Part shown: positions 27,413 through 35,503 of the stretch, piece by piece
Layout of the letters: every line of letters starts with the position of its first letter
How positions within the stretch are numbered: position 1 is the stretch's first letter
NCBI GenBank assembly: GCA_947167125.1
Contig: CAMVGT010000004.1
Span: 1 to 64,000, forward strand
DNA: 64,000 bases
Origin: an uncultured Erysipelotrichaceae bacterium
GTDB taxonomy: Bacteria > Bacillota_I > Bacilli_A > Erysipelotrichales > Erysipelotrichaceae
Reading direction: 5' to 3'
Translations under genes and position numbers: made by a program
Notes under the pieces: generated by a model
Seen by the model: only the letters and a program-made list of their open reading frames with translations
Database searches by the model: none
What the model was told of the DNA's origin: nothing

Positions 27413-27973
27413 ATGGAGGACAGAGAGATTGTTGAACTGTTCTTTGCGCGCGATGAACAGGCACTGAAGGAAGTTTCCCGGAAATACGGCTCCTACTGTC
27501 ACAGCATTGCGGACCATATTCTCGGCAATCATTCAGACGCGCAGGAGTGCGTGAATGATACCTGGATAAAGGCATGGAATTCGATCCCTCCGCAGAGACC
27601 TGAAAACATGTCTTCATTCCTCGGCAGGATTGCGAGAAACACCGCCCTGGACAGATGGAGACATGAAACCAGACAGAAAAGAGGCGGGATGAACTTTGAC
27701 GCCGTGCTGGATGAACTGGCAGAATGTGTTTCCGGTTCATCCGATCCCGAAGGCGAAGTCAGCAGGAAACTGCTTGCGGAAGAAATCGGAAAATTCCTGA
27801 GGAGCCTTGCAAAAACGGACCGCGTTCTGTTTGTGCTGCGCTATTGGCACGCATACAGTATTCCGGAAATTGCTGAAAAGACCGGAATTTCTGAAAACAA
27901 CATCTCTGTACGCTTAAGCCGCGTCAGAGGAAAACTCAGAACCTATCTGAAGAAAAGAGGGTATGACTTATGA
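27413..27973 (+). CDS. ECF RNA polymerase sigma factor
   Basis: A 186-residue sigma-70 factor of the ECF type. Region 2 covers about residues 20-80 (DAQECVNDTWIKAWNSIPP, then FLGRIARNTALDRWR), and region 4 covers 125-180 (SIPEIAEKTGISENNISVRLSRVRGKLR in two parts), with a short linker and no region 3. It starts behind AAGGGGG. Its stop overlaps the start of the membrane-anchored serpin gene in an ATGA, the position normally held by the anti-sigma factor. I saw no convincing ECF-type promoter upstream. Confidence 0.87.
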   Translation: MEDREIVELFFARDEQALKEVSRKYGSYCHSIADHILGNHSDAQECVNDTWIKAWNSIPPQRPENMSSFLGRIARNTALDRWRHETRQKRGGMNFDAVLDELAECVSGSSDPEGEVSRKLLAEEIGKFLRSLAKTDRVLFVLRYWHAYSIPEIAEKTGISENNISVRLSRVRGKLRTYLKKRGYDL

Positions 27974-29436
27974 AAAAGGAAGATCTGTTTGAAACAATCG
28001 GCGGACTGGATGAAAAGATTGTTCAGGAAGCCGAACAATATGAAAAGAAGAAAAACGGAAGCCTGATGAAATTCGCAATTCCTGCTTTATGCATGGCTCT
28101 TGCGGCAGCGGCAGTGATTGTTTTCCCGCGTCTGAATCAGAAAAATACAGAAGGACCGGCAGCGCAGAATTCAGCGAACCAGCCGGCCGCAGGAGGACTT
28201 CTGTATACAGTTAACGCGGTATGTCCGGAAGTGGAAGGGGAAAATATGGATAAGATGGAATATCTTTCTTCCGATGAACATTGGCAATGGATGCAGGAAA
28301 GACGGCAGTATTCTGAACAGTCGATGCTCATGCAGGGAGATATGGAAGGATATTACCGGGAAATGATGAATCTGATCTTGGCGGACAGTGAGGATAATAC
28401 AGTCTGCTCGCCATTGAACATCTGGTTTGCGCTGGCAATGCTTGGGGAAGTGACGGACGGAAATACCAGGCAGCAGATCCTGGATGTGCTGAATATCAAA
28501 GATACGCAGCAACTGCAGAATGCGGCAGAGATGCTGTTTATGAGCAGCTATGCGGATACGCCTGCTCTGACCAGCAGACTGGCGGATTCCTTCTGGCTCA
28601 ATCAATCGGTCAGCTATAAGGAAGAGACACTGAATACACTTGCACAGAAGTATTTCGCTTCTTCGCATGTCGGAACACCCGGCTCTCCGGAAATGGATGA
28701 AGCACTGCAGAAATGGACGGATTTCAATACCGGCGGAGAATTGAGCGAATATGCAAAGAATCTCAAACTGGATGAATCCACCGTGCTCGCGCTTGTGTCC
28801 GCAATTTACTACAAAGCTTCATGGATGGATGAATTTGAGCAGCAGAATACAACAAGGAATATATTCCACGGCACAAAGGGCGATACGGAAACACTGATGA
28901 TGAACGGCATGAGGAGCATGGGCGTTCTGGAAAAGGATTCATTCAGAGCTGTCCGCTTCCCGCTGACCGACAGCGGCTATATGTATTTCTTCCTGCCGTC
29001 TGAAAACAATCCGGATGCGCTTGTGAATGATCCGGAAGTATACCGGACATTGCGGGAAGAATGCACGGATGCGGAATGGACATACGCCATGGTTGATTTC
29101 AAAATCCCGAAATTCCGTGTTTCCGCGGATACGGATCTGCTTGAAGTTCTTCAAAAAGCAGGAATCACGGATGCGCTGGATCCGGCAAAGTCGGATTTCA
29201 CACCGCTGACAGATGACAGTGATGAAATCTATGTATCCGGCGGGGAACATGCGGCTATGGTGGAAATCGATGAACAGGGTGTGACCGGAGCCGCGTTTAC
29301 ACTGATGGCAAACGCGATGGGCGGGATTTTCAATAATCAGGTGATTGAATTCCATGTGGACAGACCGTTCTTCTTCGCTGTCACTTCTGTGGATCATTCA
29401 ATTCTCTTCTCCGGAATCATCCGCAATCTGCCGTAA
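27970..29436 (+). CDS. Membrane-anchored serpin in the anti-sigma position
   Basis: A 488-residue protein. The first 32 residues are cytoplasmic and charged, residues 33-53 form one membrane segment, 54-115 are a linker, and 115-488 are a serpin protease inhibitor exposed outside the cell. Serpin marks are SPLNIWFALAMLGEVTDG, NYSNP-like breach residues around SAIYYKASW, the hinge EQGVTGAAF (about 435-443) and FHVDRPFFFAV (461-471). The short residues at the hinge fit an inhibitory serpin. The reactive loop appears about four residues longer than usual, so the P1 residue cannot be placed safely. It is translationally coupled to the sigma factor. Confidence 0.83.
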   Translation: MKKEDLFETIGGLDEKIVQEAEQYEKKKNGSLMKFAIPALCMALAAAAVIVFPRLNQKNTEGPAAQNSANQPAAGGLLYTVNAVCPEVEGENMDKMEYLSSDEHWQWMQERRQYSEQSMLMQGDMEGYYREMMNLILADSEDNTVCSPLNIWFALAMLGEVTDGNTRQQILDVLNIKDTQQLQNAAEMLFMSSYADTPALTSRLADSFWLNQSVSYKEETLNTLAQKYFASSHVGTPGSPEMDEALQKWTDFNTGGELSEYAKNLKLDESTVLALVSAIYYKASWMDEFEQQNTTRNIFHGTKGDTETLMMNGMRSMGVLEKDSFRAVRFPLTDSGYMYFFLPSENNPDALVNDPEVYRTLREECTDAEWTYAMVDFKIPKFRVSADTDLLEVLQKAGITDALDPAKSDFTPLTDDSDEIYVSGGEHAAMVEIDEQGVTGAAFTLMANAMGGIFNNQVIEFHVDRPFFFAVTSVDHSILFSGIIRNLP

Positions 29437-29452
29437 TTCAATGACTGATCGG

Positions 29453-29480
29453 GAAACCGGCAACAGACCGGTTTCTTTTT
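29453..29480 (+). terminator. Terminator of the sigma-serpin operon
   Basis: GAAACCGG (29453-29460) and CCGGTTTC (29468-29475) pair, followed by TTTTTC. Confidence 0.78.
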
Positions 29481-29542
29481 CTTTTGTCTGAAAACAGATA
29501 CAATAATAACAGTGGATGATGGAAACATCTGAAGAGTGCAAT

Positions 29543-31336
29543 ATGAAAGAATCATTATTATATCCATGCGTCAACGCATGCAGAAGTTTTGCAAGTCTCG
29601 ACGGAATGTGGAAAATGCAGTTCGACCCGGAACAGAAGGGCACAGAAGAAAAATGGCAGAACGGTCTGCCGGATTCCTTTATGATTCCGGTGCCTTCCAG
29701 CTTCGCCGATCTGTTTACCGAACATGAAAAGCGGGATTACTGCGGCGATTTCTGGTATGAAACAAAATTCTTTATGGACGCCGATTCATCAAAGCGGGCA
29801 GTGCTCAGGTTCTGCAGTGTGACACACCGCTGCGATGTTTACCTGAACGGGGAAAAGATCGGATCGCACGAGGGCGGATTCACGCCGTTTGCGATTGATA
29901 TTTCGGACTGTGTCCGTTATGGAGAAAGAAACCGTCTTTCTCTCCGCGTGAACAATGAGCTCAATGCAATGTCGATTCCATGCGGTTCGACATCAATTCT
30001 TTCCGATGGCAGAAAAATCGCGAAACCGTATTTTGATTTCTTCAATTATTCCGGTATCCAGAGAAGCGTTTACCTGCTGAGAATTCCGCACGAATCGATC
30101 ATTGATTACGATACGGAAATTGAATTGAGCGGAAAAGACGCTGAAATCAGATACCGTGTAGAGACGGATGGCGAAAACGAAGTCATTGCCGAAATCTTTA
30201 CAAAGGACGGGAAAAAAGCAGGGGAGCGCACAGGCAAAGAAGGCACGATCCGCATTCAGGATGCGCGTCTCTGGGATATCGATGATCCGTATCTTTATTC
30301 CGTTGTTTTCCGGATTGTCAAAGACGGTCAGGATATTGACAAGTATCCGGCAAAGCTCGGTGTGCGTACGGTGAGAATTTCCGGAAACAGAATCCTTCTG
30401 AACGGAAAGGAAATCTATCTTAAGGGATATGGAAAACACGAAGACTTTGAAGTCATCGGCAGAACATTCAATCCATCTTTAGCGGTCCGCGATTTTGAAC
30501 TGATGAAATGGACCGGCGCCAACTGCTTCCGCACCAGTCACTATCCCTATGCGGAAGAATGGTATCAGCTGGCAGATGAATACGGATTCCTGATTATTGA
30601 TGAAGTCCCTGCAGTCGGCATGATGCGCTCTTTAATGAACTTTGCGGCAGCCGGAGCCGGCGGGAAAGATACAAGATTCTTTGTATCGGACACCGTAAGC
30701 CTTCTGCAGGAAAATCACAGAAATGCGCTGGAAGAAATGATCATCCGCGATAAGAATCATCCTTCCGTCATTGCCTTCAGCATCTTCAATGAACCTGAAA
30801 CAACCTATCCGGAAGCACGTGAATACTTTGCGCCGCTGTTTGATTTTGCCAAATCACTGGACGTGCAGAAGCGTCCGCTGACCGGCGCGCTGCTGCTGAA
30901 CAGCACACCGGACAAATGCTGCTGCTATGAACTGTGTGATTTCATCAGTCTGAACCGGTATTACGGCTGGTATATTTCCGGCGGCAGCGACATCGGCGAA
31001 GCTGAACGGATGTTCAGAAGAGAAATGGATGCCTGGGCGGAGATCTGTGCAGACAAGCCTTTGATTTTCACCGAATTCGGTGCCGACACATCTGCATTTG
31101 AACATAAGCTTCCTTCTGTCATGTGGAGTCAGGAATACCAGAATGAATATTACGAAATGAACTTCCGGGTCATGGACAGCTATGACTTTGTATGCGGTGA
31201 GCTTGTCTGGAATTTTGCGGATTTCCAGACGACCGAAGGCATTATGCGCGTTAACGGAAATAAAAAAGGCATCTTCACCAGAAACCGGCAGCCGAAGGAT
31301 GCGGCATATCTGCTGAGAAGACGCTGGAAACAGTAA
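29543..31336 (+). CDS. uidA: Beta-glucuronidase (GH2), Loop-1 type
   Basis: A 597-residue cytoplasmic GH2 enzyme releasing glucuronate from conjugates. Catalytic residues are Glu417 in IFNEPET (acid/base) and Glu511 in FTEFGAD (nucleophile). GNKKGIFTRNRQPK gives the N-x-K motif (Asn573, Lys575) that reads the glucuronate carboxylate and separates this enzyme from beta-galactosidases. The segment AVGMMRSLMNF to the helix ending QENH has the length of the E. coli active-site loop. I prefer the start at 29543 (MKESLLYP); the ATG at 29516 is less well placed. Single gene, facing an RpiR regulator. Confidence 0.9.
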   Translation: MKESLLYPCVNACRSFASLDGMWKMQFDPEQKGTEEKWQNGLPDSFMIPVPSSFADLFTEHEKRDYCGDFWYETKFFMDADSSKRAVLRFCSVTHRCDVYLNGEKIGSHEGGFTPFAIDISDCVRYGERNRLSLRVNNELNAMSIPCGSTSILSDGRKIAKPYFDFFNYSGIQRSVYLLRIPHESIIDYDTEIELSGKDAEIRYRVETDGENEVIAEIFTKDGKKAGERTGKEGTIRIQDARLWDIDDPYLYSVVFRIVKDGQDIDKYPAKLGVRTVRISGNRILLNGKEIYLKGYGKHEDFEVIGRTFNPSLAVRDFELMKWTGANCFRTSHYPYAEEWYQLADEYGFLIIDEVPAVGMMRSLMNFAAAGAGGKDTRFFVSDTVSLLQENHRNALEEMIIRDKNHPSVIAFSIFNEPETTYPEAREYFAPLFDFAKSLDVQKRPLTGALLLNSTPDKCCCYELCDFISLNRYYGWYISGGSDIGEAERMFRREMDAWAEICADKPLIFTEFGADTSAFEHKLPSVMWSQEYQNEYYEMNFRVMDSYDFVCGELVWNFADFQTTEGIMRVNGNKKGIFTRNRQPKDAAYLLRRRWKQ

Positions 31337-31352
31337 ACATCTTAACAATCAC

Positions 31353-31382
31353 AATGCCCGGATCTGATGAGACCCGGGCATT
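31353..31382. terminator. Hairpin between convergent genes
   Basis: AATGCCCGG (31353-31361) and CCGGGCATT (31374-31382) pair perfectly. The T run is poor on both strands, so termination may be weak. Confidence 0.55.
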
Positions 31383-31395
31383 GATGTTCATACGG

Positions 31396-32139
31396 CTATT
31401 CTTTTCCCATATAAGAAGTGACAATATCGTTGAACATCAGGAAGGCAAATGTATCTGACAGAATTGTTTTTCCTGTAGAATCCGTAAGCGATGCGGTCGG
31501 CAGGACAATCACTTCATCAAAGTTATGGCGCAGAGAATGCTTCGCATTGGTTGTGATCAGAACAAGATACGGTCTGCCGTCTTCATTTTTGCGGATGGAA
31601 CGGAGCATGTCCTGATGTGAGACGCCGCCGAGAGCTGAGTAAATGATGATCATATCGTTTCTGCTGAAACGGTGCGGCATCAGATCCGGTGCAGGTTTCT
31701 GGGCAGAGATTCTGCTGTTGAAATGCGTTGCGATCAGAAGCTCTTCCGCAGGGAGTCTGGAGAGATTGGAACCGAGGATATACACGTGTTCAGCTTTTTC
31801 CATTCTTTCAACAAGATTCCCGACAGTTTCTTCGCTGACTGTCTCAGCAGTCTGTTTCAGAACACGGGCGTATATATCCGCATGGCTTTCTTTTTTTTCT
31901 GCATCCTGGTAAGTGCGGATATCCTGCTGGAACTGATACTGGAATTCGACGAATCCGGCAAAGCCCAGCTTCTGCGCAAAGCGTGTAAGTGCGGATTTTG
32001 TGAAACCGGCATGATCGGAGAGATCGGTGATCGAGTCATAGGCAAACCGATCGGGGAATTTCCGGATTCCTTCATAGATTGCACGGTCGTTTTTGGAAAA
32101 GGAGGATACTTTGGAGTCCATCAGTTCAAACAGATTCAT
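31396..32139 (-). CDS. RpiR/MurR-family regulator
   Basis: A 247-residue phosphosugar-responsive regulator with HTH_6 (SFSKNDRAIYEGIRKFPDRFA in part, then FTKSALTRFAQKLGFAGFVEF) and SIS (VYILGSNLSRLPAEE, then DMIIIYSALGGVS) domains. The start at 32139 follows AAAGGG; 20 further codons upstream lack a site. It is divergent from the EIIC-chbG operon, whose promoter carries a TTTCGAAA palindrome in its spacer, so it is the likely repressor. Confidence 0.82.
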   Translation of the reverse strand: MNLFELMDSKVSSFSKNDRAIYEGIRKFPDRFAYDSITDLSDHAGFTKSALTRFAQKLGFAGFVEFQYQFQQDIRTYQDAEKKESHADIYARVLKQTAETVSEETVGNLVERMEKAEHVYILGSNLSRLPAEELLIATHFNSRISAQKPAPDLMPHRFSRNDMIIIYSALGGVSHQDMLRSIRKNEDGRPYLVLITTNAKHSLRHNFDEVIVLPTASLTDSTGKTILSDTFAFLMFNDIVTSYMGKE

Positions 32140-32215
32140 ATGGGTTGCCCTTTCTTTTACAAACTCATTATACCGTATAAAAAATAAAATGTGTTTCAAA
32201 AACGCAAAAATAATA

Positions 32216-32244
32216 TTGACACACGTTTCGAAAGTGACTATATT
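32216..32244 (+). promoter_or_regulatory. Strong promoter of the EIIC-chbG operon with overlapping operator
   Basis: TTGACA (32216-32221), 17 bases, TATATT (32239-32244). The spacer contains TTTCGAAA, a perfect 8-base palindrome, where a bound RpiR protein would block polymerase. A related TTTCAAAAA lies just upstream. Confidence 0.7.
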
Positions 32245-32257
32245 ATGAGTGTGTGAT

Positions 32258-32271
32258 AAAAAGCGCTTTCA
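32258..32271 (+). promoter_or_regulatory. Candidate catabolite-response (cre) element
   Basis: AAAAAGCGCTTTCA fits the CcpA consensus TGWAANCGNTNWCA except for the first two bases, with the central AAAGCGCTTT a perfect palindrome. Lying 7-20 bases after the predicted start, it would repress when glucose is available. Confidence 0.6.
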
Positions 32272-32330
32272 CAACGGGGAACCGGAACCGATCAGTCCGG
32301 CTCCGGATCTAAAAAACAGGGAGATTAAAA

Positions 32331-33599
32331 ATGGAAAAATTCTTAGACAAACTGATCGCGATTTCCAGTAAATTCGCGCAGAACAGATTTCTCAACATCA
32401 TTCAGGGCGCATTCATGATGCTCATGCCGATTACCATGATCGGCGGTTTCACAGCTTTATTCAACGGTCTGGGCATTGAAGCATATCAGGCCTTCATCGC
32501 TTCCACCGGAATCAAGTCCGTTCTGACAGTCATCTATCAGTGGACAATTGGAATGTTCGGTGTGTATGTCGCATTCCTGGTTGCTTACCAGTTCGCAAAG
32601 GTTTACAGATGCGCAAAATCCGATATCGCTGTAGGTCTTGTTTCAATGGCCTGCTTCCTGATTGTCACACCGTATGTGATTCCGGAAGAACCGTATGCGG
32701 CAGCTTCCCTGCCGGTTTCCTGGCTTGGATCCAGCGGTCTGTTCACAGCGATTATTACCGGCTTCGTTGTCGGCTTCATCTTCAAGTTCTGCACAGAAAA
32801 GAACATTGTCATCAAGCTTCCTGAACAGGTTCCGCCGATGGTTTCCGCTCAGTTCACAAGTATTATTCCGGGTGCATTCGCAATGATTCTCTTCGGAATT
32901 CTCGGCGCTGTCTTCGCAAAGACATCCTTCGGTTCCCTGCACCAGGTTATCTATACTCTTGTTTCCACACCGCTGAACGCAGTCGGTTCCAACGTCTTCG
33001 GCTACTGGATCCTCATGATTGTGCTCTACGGTCTCTGGTTCTGCGGTATCCACGGCGGTATGACAGTCGGACCGATCATCATGATGCTCTTCATGCAGCT
33101 GCAGATGGACAACATGACTGCTTACCAGGCAAACCAGCCGCTTCCTCATCAGTTCATCGGCGATGCTCTGAGCTTCGGCACAGGTTCCATCCCGCTGGTT
33201 ATCGCAGCACTCATCTTCTGCAAGTCCGAATCCAACAAGTCCATCACAAGACTTGGTTTCCTTCCGGCATTCTTCGGTGTTGACGAACCTGTATACTTCG
33301 GTCTGCCGATGATCCTGAACCCGATCTTCTTCATCCCGTGGGTTATCATCGCTCCGACAGTATCCGTCTTCGGAACACACCTGCTGAAACTGATCGGCCT
33401 GCTCGGACCTGCAAACGGCACTGCCGGTTCAAACGCTTCCAACCTTCCGTTCTTCGTCGGCAACATGATGAACTACGGCGTTGCCGGACTGATCTGGGGC
33501 TTCGTCCTGTTCGCAATCATCGTTGCAGCTTATATTCCTTTCGTTAAGGCATATGACAGGCAGATGCTTGAACAGGAATCAAATTCAGACAATAATTAA
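32331..33599 (+). CDS. PTS EIIC, lactose/cellobiose family
   Basis: A 422-residue membrane transporter with about ten segments, starting MEKFLDKLIAISSKFAQNRFL, with VDEPVYFGLPMILNPIFFIPW, the phosphosugar-binding region of the Lac family (GxxEPxxFGxPxxxNP). No EIIA or EIIB gene is adjacent, so partner proteins must be encoded elsewhere. Followed by a ChbG-type deacetylase, which suggests an N-acetylated disaccharide such as diacetylchitobiose. Confidence 0.85.
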   Translation: MEKFLDKLIAISSKFAQNRFLNIIQGAFMMLMPITMIGGFTALFNGLGIEAYQAFIASTGIKSVLTVIYQWTIGMFGVYVAFLVAYQFAKVYRCAKSDIAVGLVSMACFLIVTPYVIPEEPYAAASLPVSWLGSSGLFTAIITGFVVGFIFKFCTEKNIVIKLPEQVPPMVSAQFTSIIPGAFAMILFGILGAVFAKTSFGSLHQVIYTLVSTPLNAVGSNVFGYWILMIVLYGLWFCGIHGGMTVGPIIMMLFMQLQMDNMTAYQANQPLPHQFIGDALSFGTGSIPLVIAALIFCKSESNKSITRLGFLPAFFGVDEPVYFGLPMILNPIFFIPWVIIAPTVSVFGTHLLKLIGLLGPANGTAGSNASNLPFFVGNMMNYGVAGLIWGFVLFAIIVAAYIPFVKAYDRQMLEQESNSDNN

Positions 33600-33666
33600 T
33601 CTTGAAAAGGATGGTGCGGAGGGGAAACCTTCCGCACTTTGCACATATTAGAAAGAGGAAAATTCA

Positions 33667-34458
33667 ATGAAATTACTTGTACAGAGCGATGACTACGGTA
33701 TTACAAGAGCTGCGGCTCTCGGCTGCATTCACGGAATCAAAAACGGAATTGTAAGAAATACAGGCATGTTTGCCAACATGCCCTGGATTGAAGAATGCGT
33801 TGAATGGATCAGGCCGTATCTCGATCAGATTGCCTTCGGCATTGATCTCAACGCTTCCACAGGTCCTTCCATTCTCGGCCATGAAAAGCTTCCGACTCTG
33901 ACTCATGAAGACGGAACATTCCTGGGATCCAGAGAAAACAGAGCGCTGGATACAGATGAAAATGATCATGACCATCTGGCTGCCCACCGCGATGAACTCT
34001 ATGCCGAATTCAAGGCACAGATTGAAAAGTACATCGAACTGATCGGCCATAAGCCTGATTACATTCACAATCATGCCTACGGCACAAAGACAACCGATGA
34101 AGTCACCAGAACACTTGCAAAGGAATACGGCATTCTCTGCTCTGTTGCATTCATGGACAGACCGGAAGTCAAGGAAGCCGGCATGGGCTGGTATGTCTGG
34201 GGCGGACCGGAAGCACAGCTGAATGAAGATCCCATCAGCTACATCACAGAAGACAAAGGCGGTATCCTGAAATGCGAATACGGCTATATCGTTTCCCATT
34301 GCGGATATGCGGACGCTGATCTCTTCAAGCTGACAAGCTTCACTCTCTGCCGTCCGAAGGACCTTGAGGCAATGACAAGCGACGCAGTGAAGAACTGGGT
34401 CAAAGAAAACAATATCGAACTGGCAAGCTTCAAAGACCTTCCAAAGGAATGGATCTGA
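33667..34458 (+). CDS. chbG: ChbG/YdjC-family carbohydrate deacetylase
   Basis: A 263-residue cytoplasmic enzyme of the YdjC fold. VQSDDYGIT near the N-terminus carries the metal-binding Asp pair, DYIHNHAYG replaces the family's D-x-H-x-H block, and VSHCGYAD is the C-terminal His loop. Characterised ChbG removes one acetyl group from chitobiose 6-phosphate, which lets the inducer form. It follows an EIIC gene by 67 bases and starts behind AGAAAGAGGAA. Substrate is inferred from the neighbour. Confidence 0.75.
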   Translation: MKLLVQSDDYGITRAAALGCIHGIKNGIVRNTGMFANMPWIEECVEWIRPYLDQIAFGIDLNASTGPSILGHEKLPTLTHEDGTFLGSRENRALDTDENDHDHLAAHRDELYAEFKAQIEKYIELIGHKPDYIHNHAYGTKTTDEVTRTLAKEYGILCSVAFMDRPEVKEAGMGWYVWGGPEAQLNEDPISYITEDKGGILKCEYGYIVSHCGYADADLFKLTSFTLCRPKDLEAMTSDAVKNWVKENNIELASFKDLPKEWI

Positions 34459-34478
34459 AACTGCATCAGAAAATACAG

Positions 34479-34512
34479 CGGACAGGCTATATCAATGGCC
34501 TGCCCGTTTTTT
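34479..34512 (+). terminator. Terminator of the EIIC-chbG operon
   Basis: CGGACAGGC (34479-34487) pairs with GCCTGCCCG (34498-34506), then TTTTTT. Confidence 0.78.
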
Positions 34513-34514
34513 CT

Positions 34515-35384
34515 TTAGCGTAATGTCTGGTTTCTTGTGATTGCGGCTTTGCGGTATTTCAGCGGACTCATGCCCGCCATTGCCGAAAAGCGCGTGCTGA
34601 AGGAAGCGTCATCGGAAAATCCTGTTTCCATGGCAATCTCATGAACCGATTTATCCGTCACTTCGAGATATTCCTTTGCCTTGGTGATGCGAAGGGAAAG
34701 AATGTAATTGTATGGCGTTGTACCGATATACTGCCTGAACAGACGCATGTAATATGCTTTTGACATATTGGCGATTGAAAGCAGTTCATTCAGTTCAATC
34801 GGCTCGCAGTAATGATCATGAATATAATCAGCGCTTTTCATGATCAGCTTCTGATTGGAACTCCATAAGGAAGGCTGGCGTACCGTCAGGTCGGTCAGGA
34901 TCTGATGGATGCTGAGACTGATCATCAGCACGGTTTCAGCTGACGCGCTTTCCAGATTCTTCAGCATGATATCAAACTGATTCTGAATGGAATTGCCGGA
35001 TACCGGAAAAGCCGCAATCCTGCGTTCCGGAATCAGAAGACTTTCCATGGCCGAAAGGCCTGTGCCTTCGATGTGCGCCCAGTAGTGGTGCCATTTTCCG
35101 ACCGAGGGATCGGTGCTGTAGGACTGGGGAGAGCGGCAGTTCATCAGCAGTGCCTGTCCCGGCAGAACACGCACTGTCACATCATTCTGACGGATGATGC
35201 CGCAGCCTTCCAGGGTATAGAAAAGAAGCCAGCTGTCCTTGAAATCACGGGATGTATTGAAATTTTCACGGGCATAGAAAATGCCTGCTTCCGTACAGAT
35301 GTAGGGCTGTTTCAAAGCGAATTCAGAAGGGGTTGTACGCAGCCAGAGACTGCCCTGTTCAATGTCGAGATTGTATGTCAGCAT
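34515..35384 (-). CDS. AraC-family regulator, probably of the rhamnose operon
   Basis: A 289-residue regulator. A cupin-like N-terminus (LLFYTLEGCGIIR, VRVLPGQALLMNC) precedes two helix-turn-helices (LNELLSIANMSKAYYMRLFRQ, in part, and VHEIAMETGFSDDASFSTRF). The start at 35384 follows GGAGAATAAGG; the longer frame to 35513 overlaps the divergent gene. Its position opposite rhaB parallels RhaS/RhaR control of rhamnose genes in other bacteria. Confidence 0.82.
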   Translation of the reverse strand: MLTYNLDIEQGSLWLRTTPSEFALKQPYICTEAGIFYARENFNTSRDFKDSWLLFYTLEGCGIIRQNDVTVRVLPGQALLMNCRSPQSYSTDPSVGKWHHYWAHIEGTGLSAMESLLIPERRIAAFPVSGNSIQNQFDIMLKNLESASAETVLMISLSIHQILTDLTVRQPSLWSSNQKLIMKSADYIHDHYCEPIELNELLSIANMSKAYYMRLFRQYIGTTPYNYILSLRITKAKEYLEVTDKSVHEIAMETGFSDDASFSTRFSAMAGMSPLKYRKAAITRNQTLR

Positions 35385-35503
35385 ATTCCTTATTCTCCAG
35401 TAGACTTTTTCAAAAAAACGGCAGACTTTCCGCAATGGAATTATACCTTGATTCCTTCTATATTGATAATGCGGATCACAAAAAAGAGAAAAGGAGAATT
35501 GGC

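Noticed and set aside
35333-35503. Longer rhaB start
   Set aside because: It reads through the divergent regulator's start region; AAAGGAG marks the ATG at 35504.
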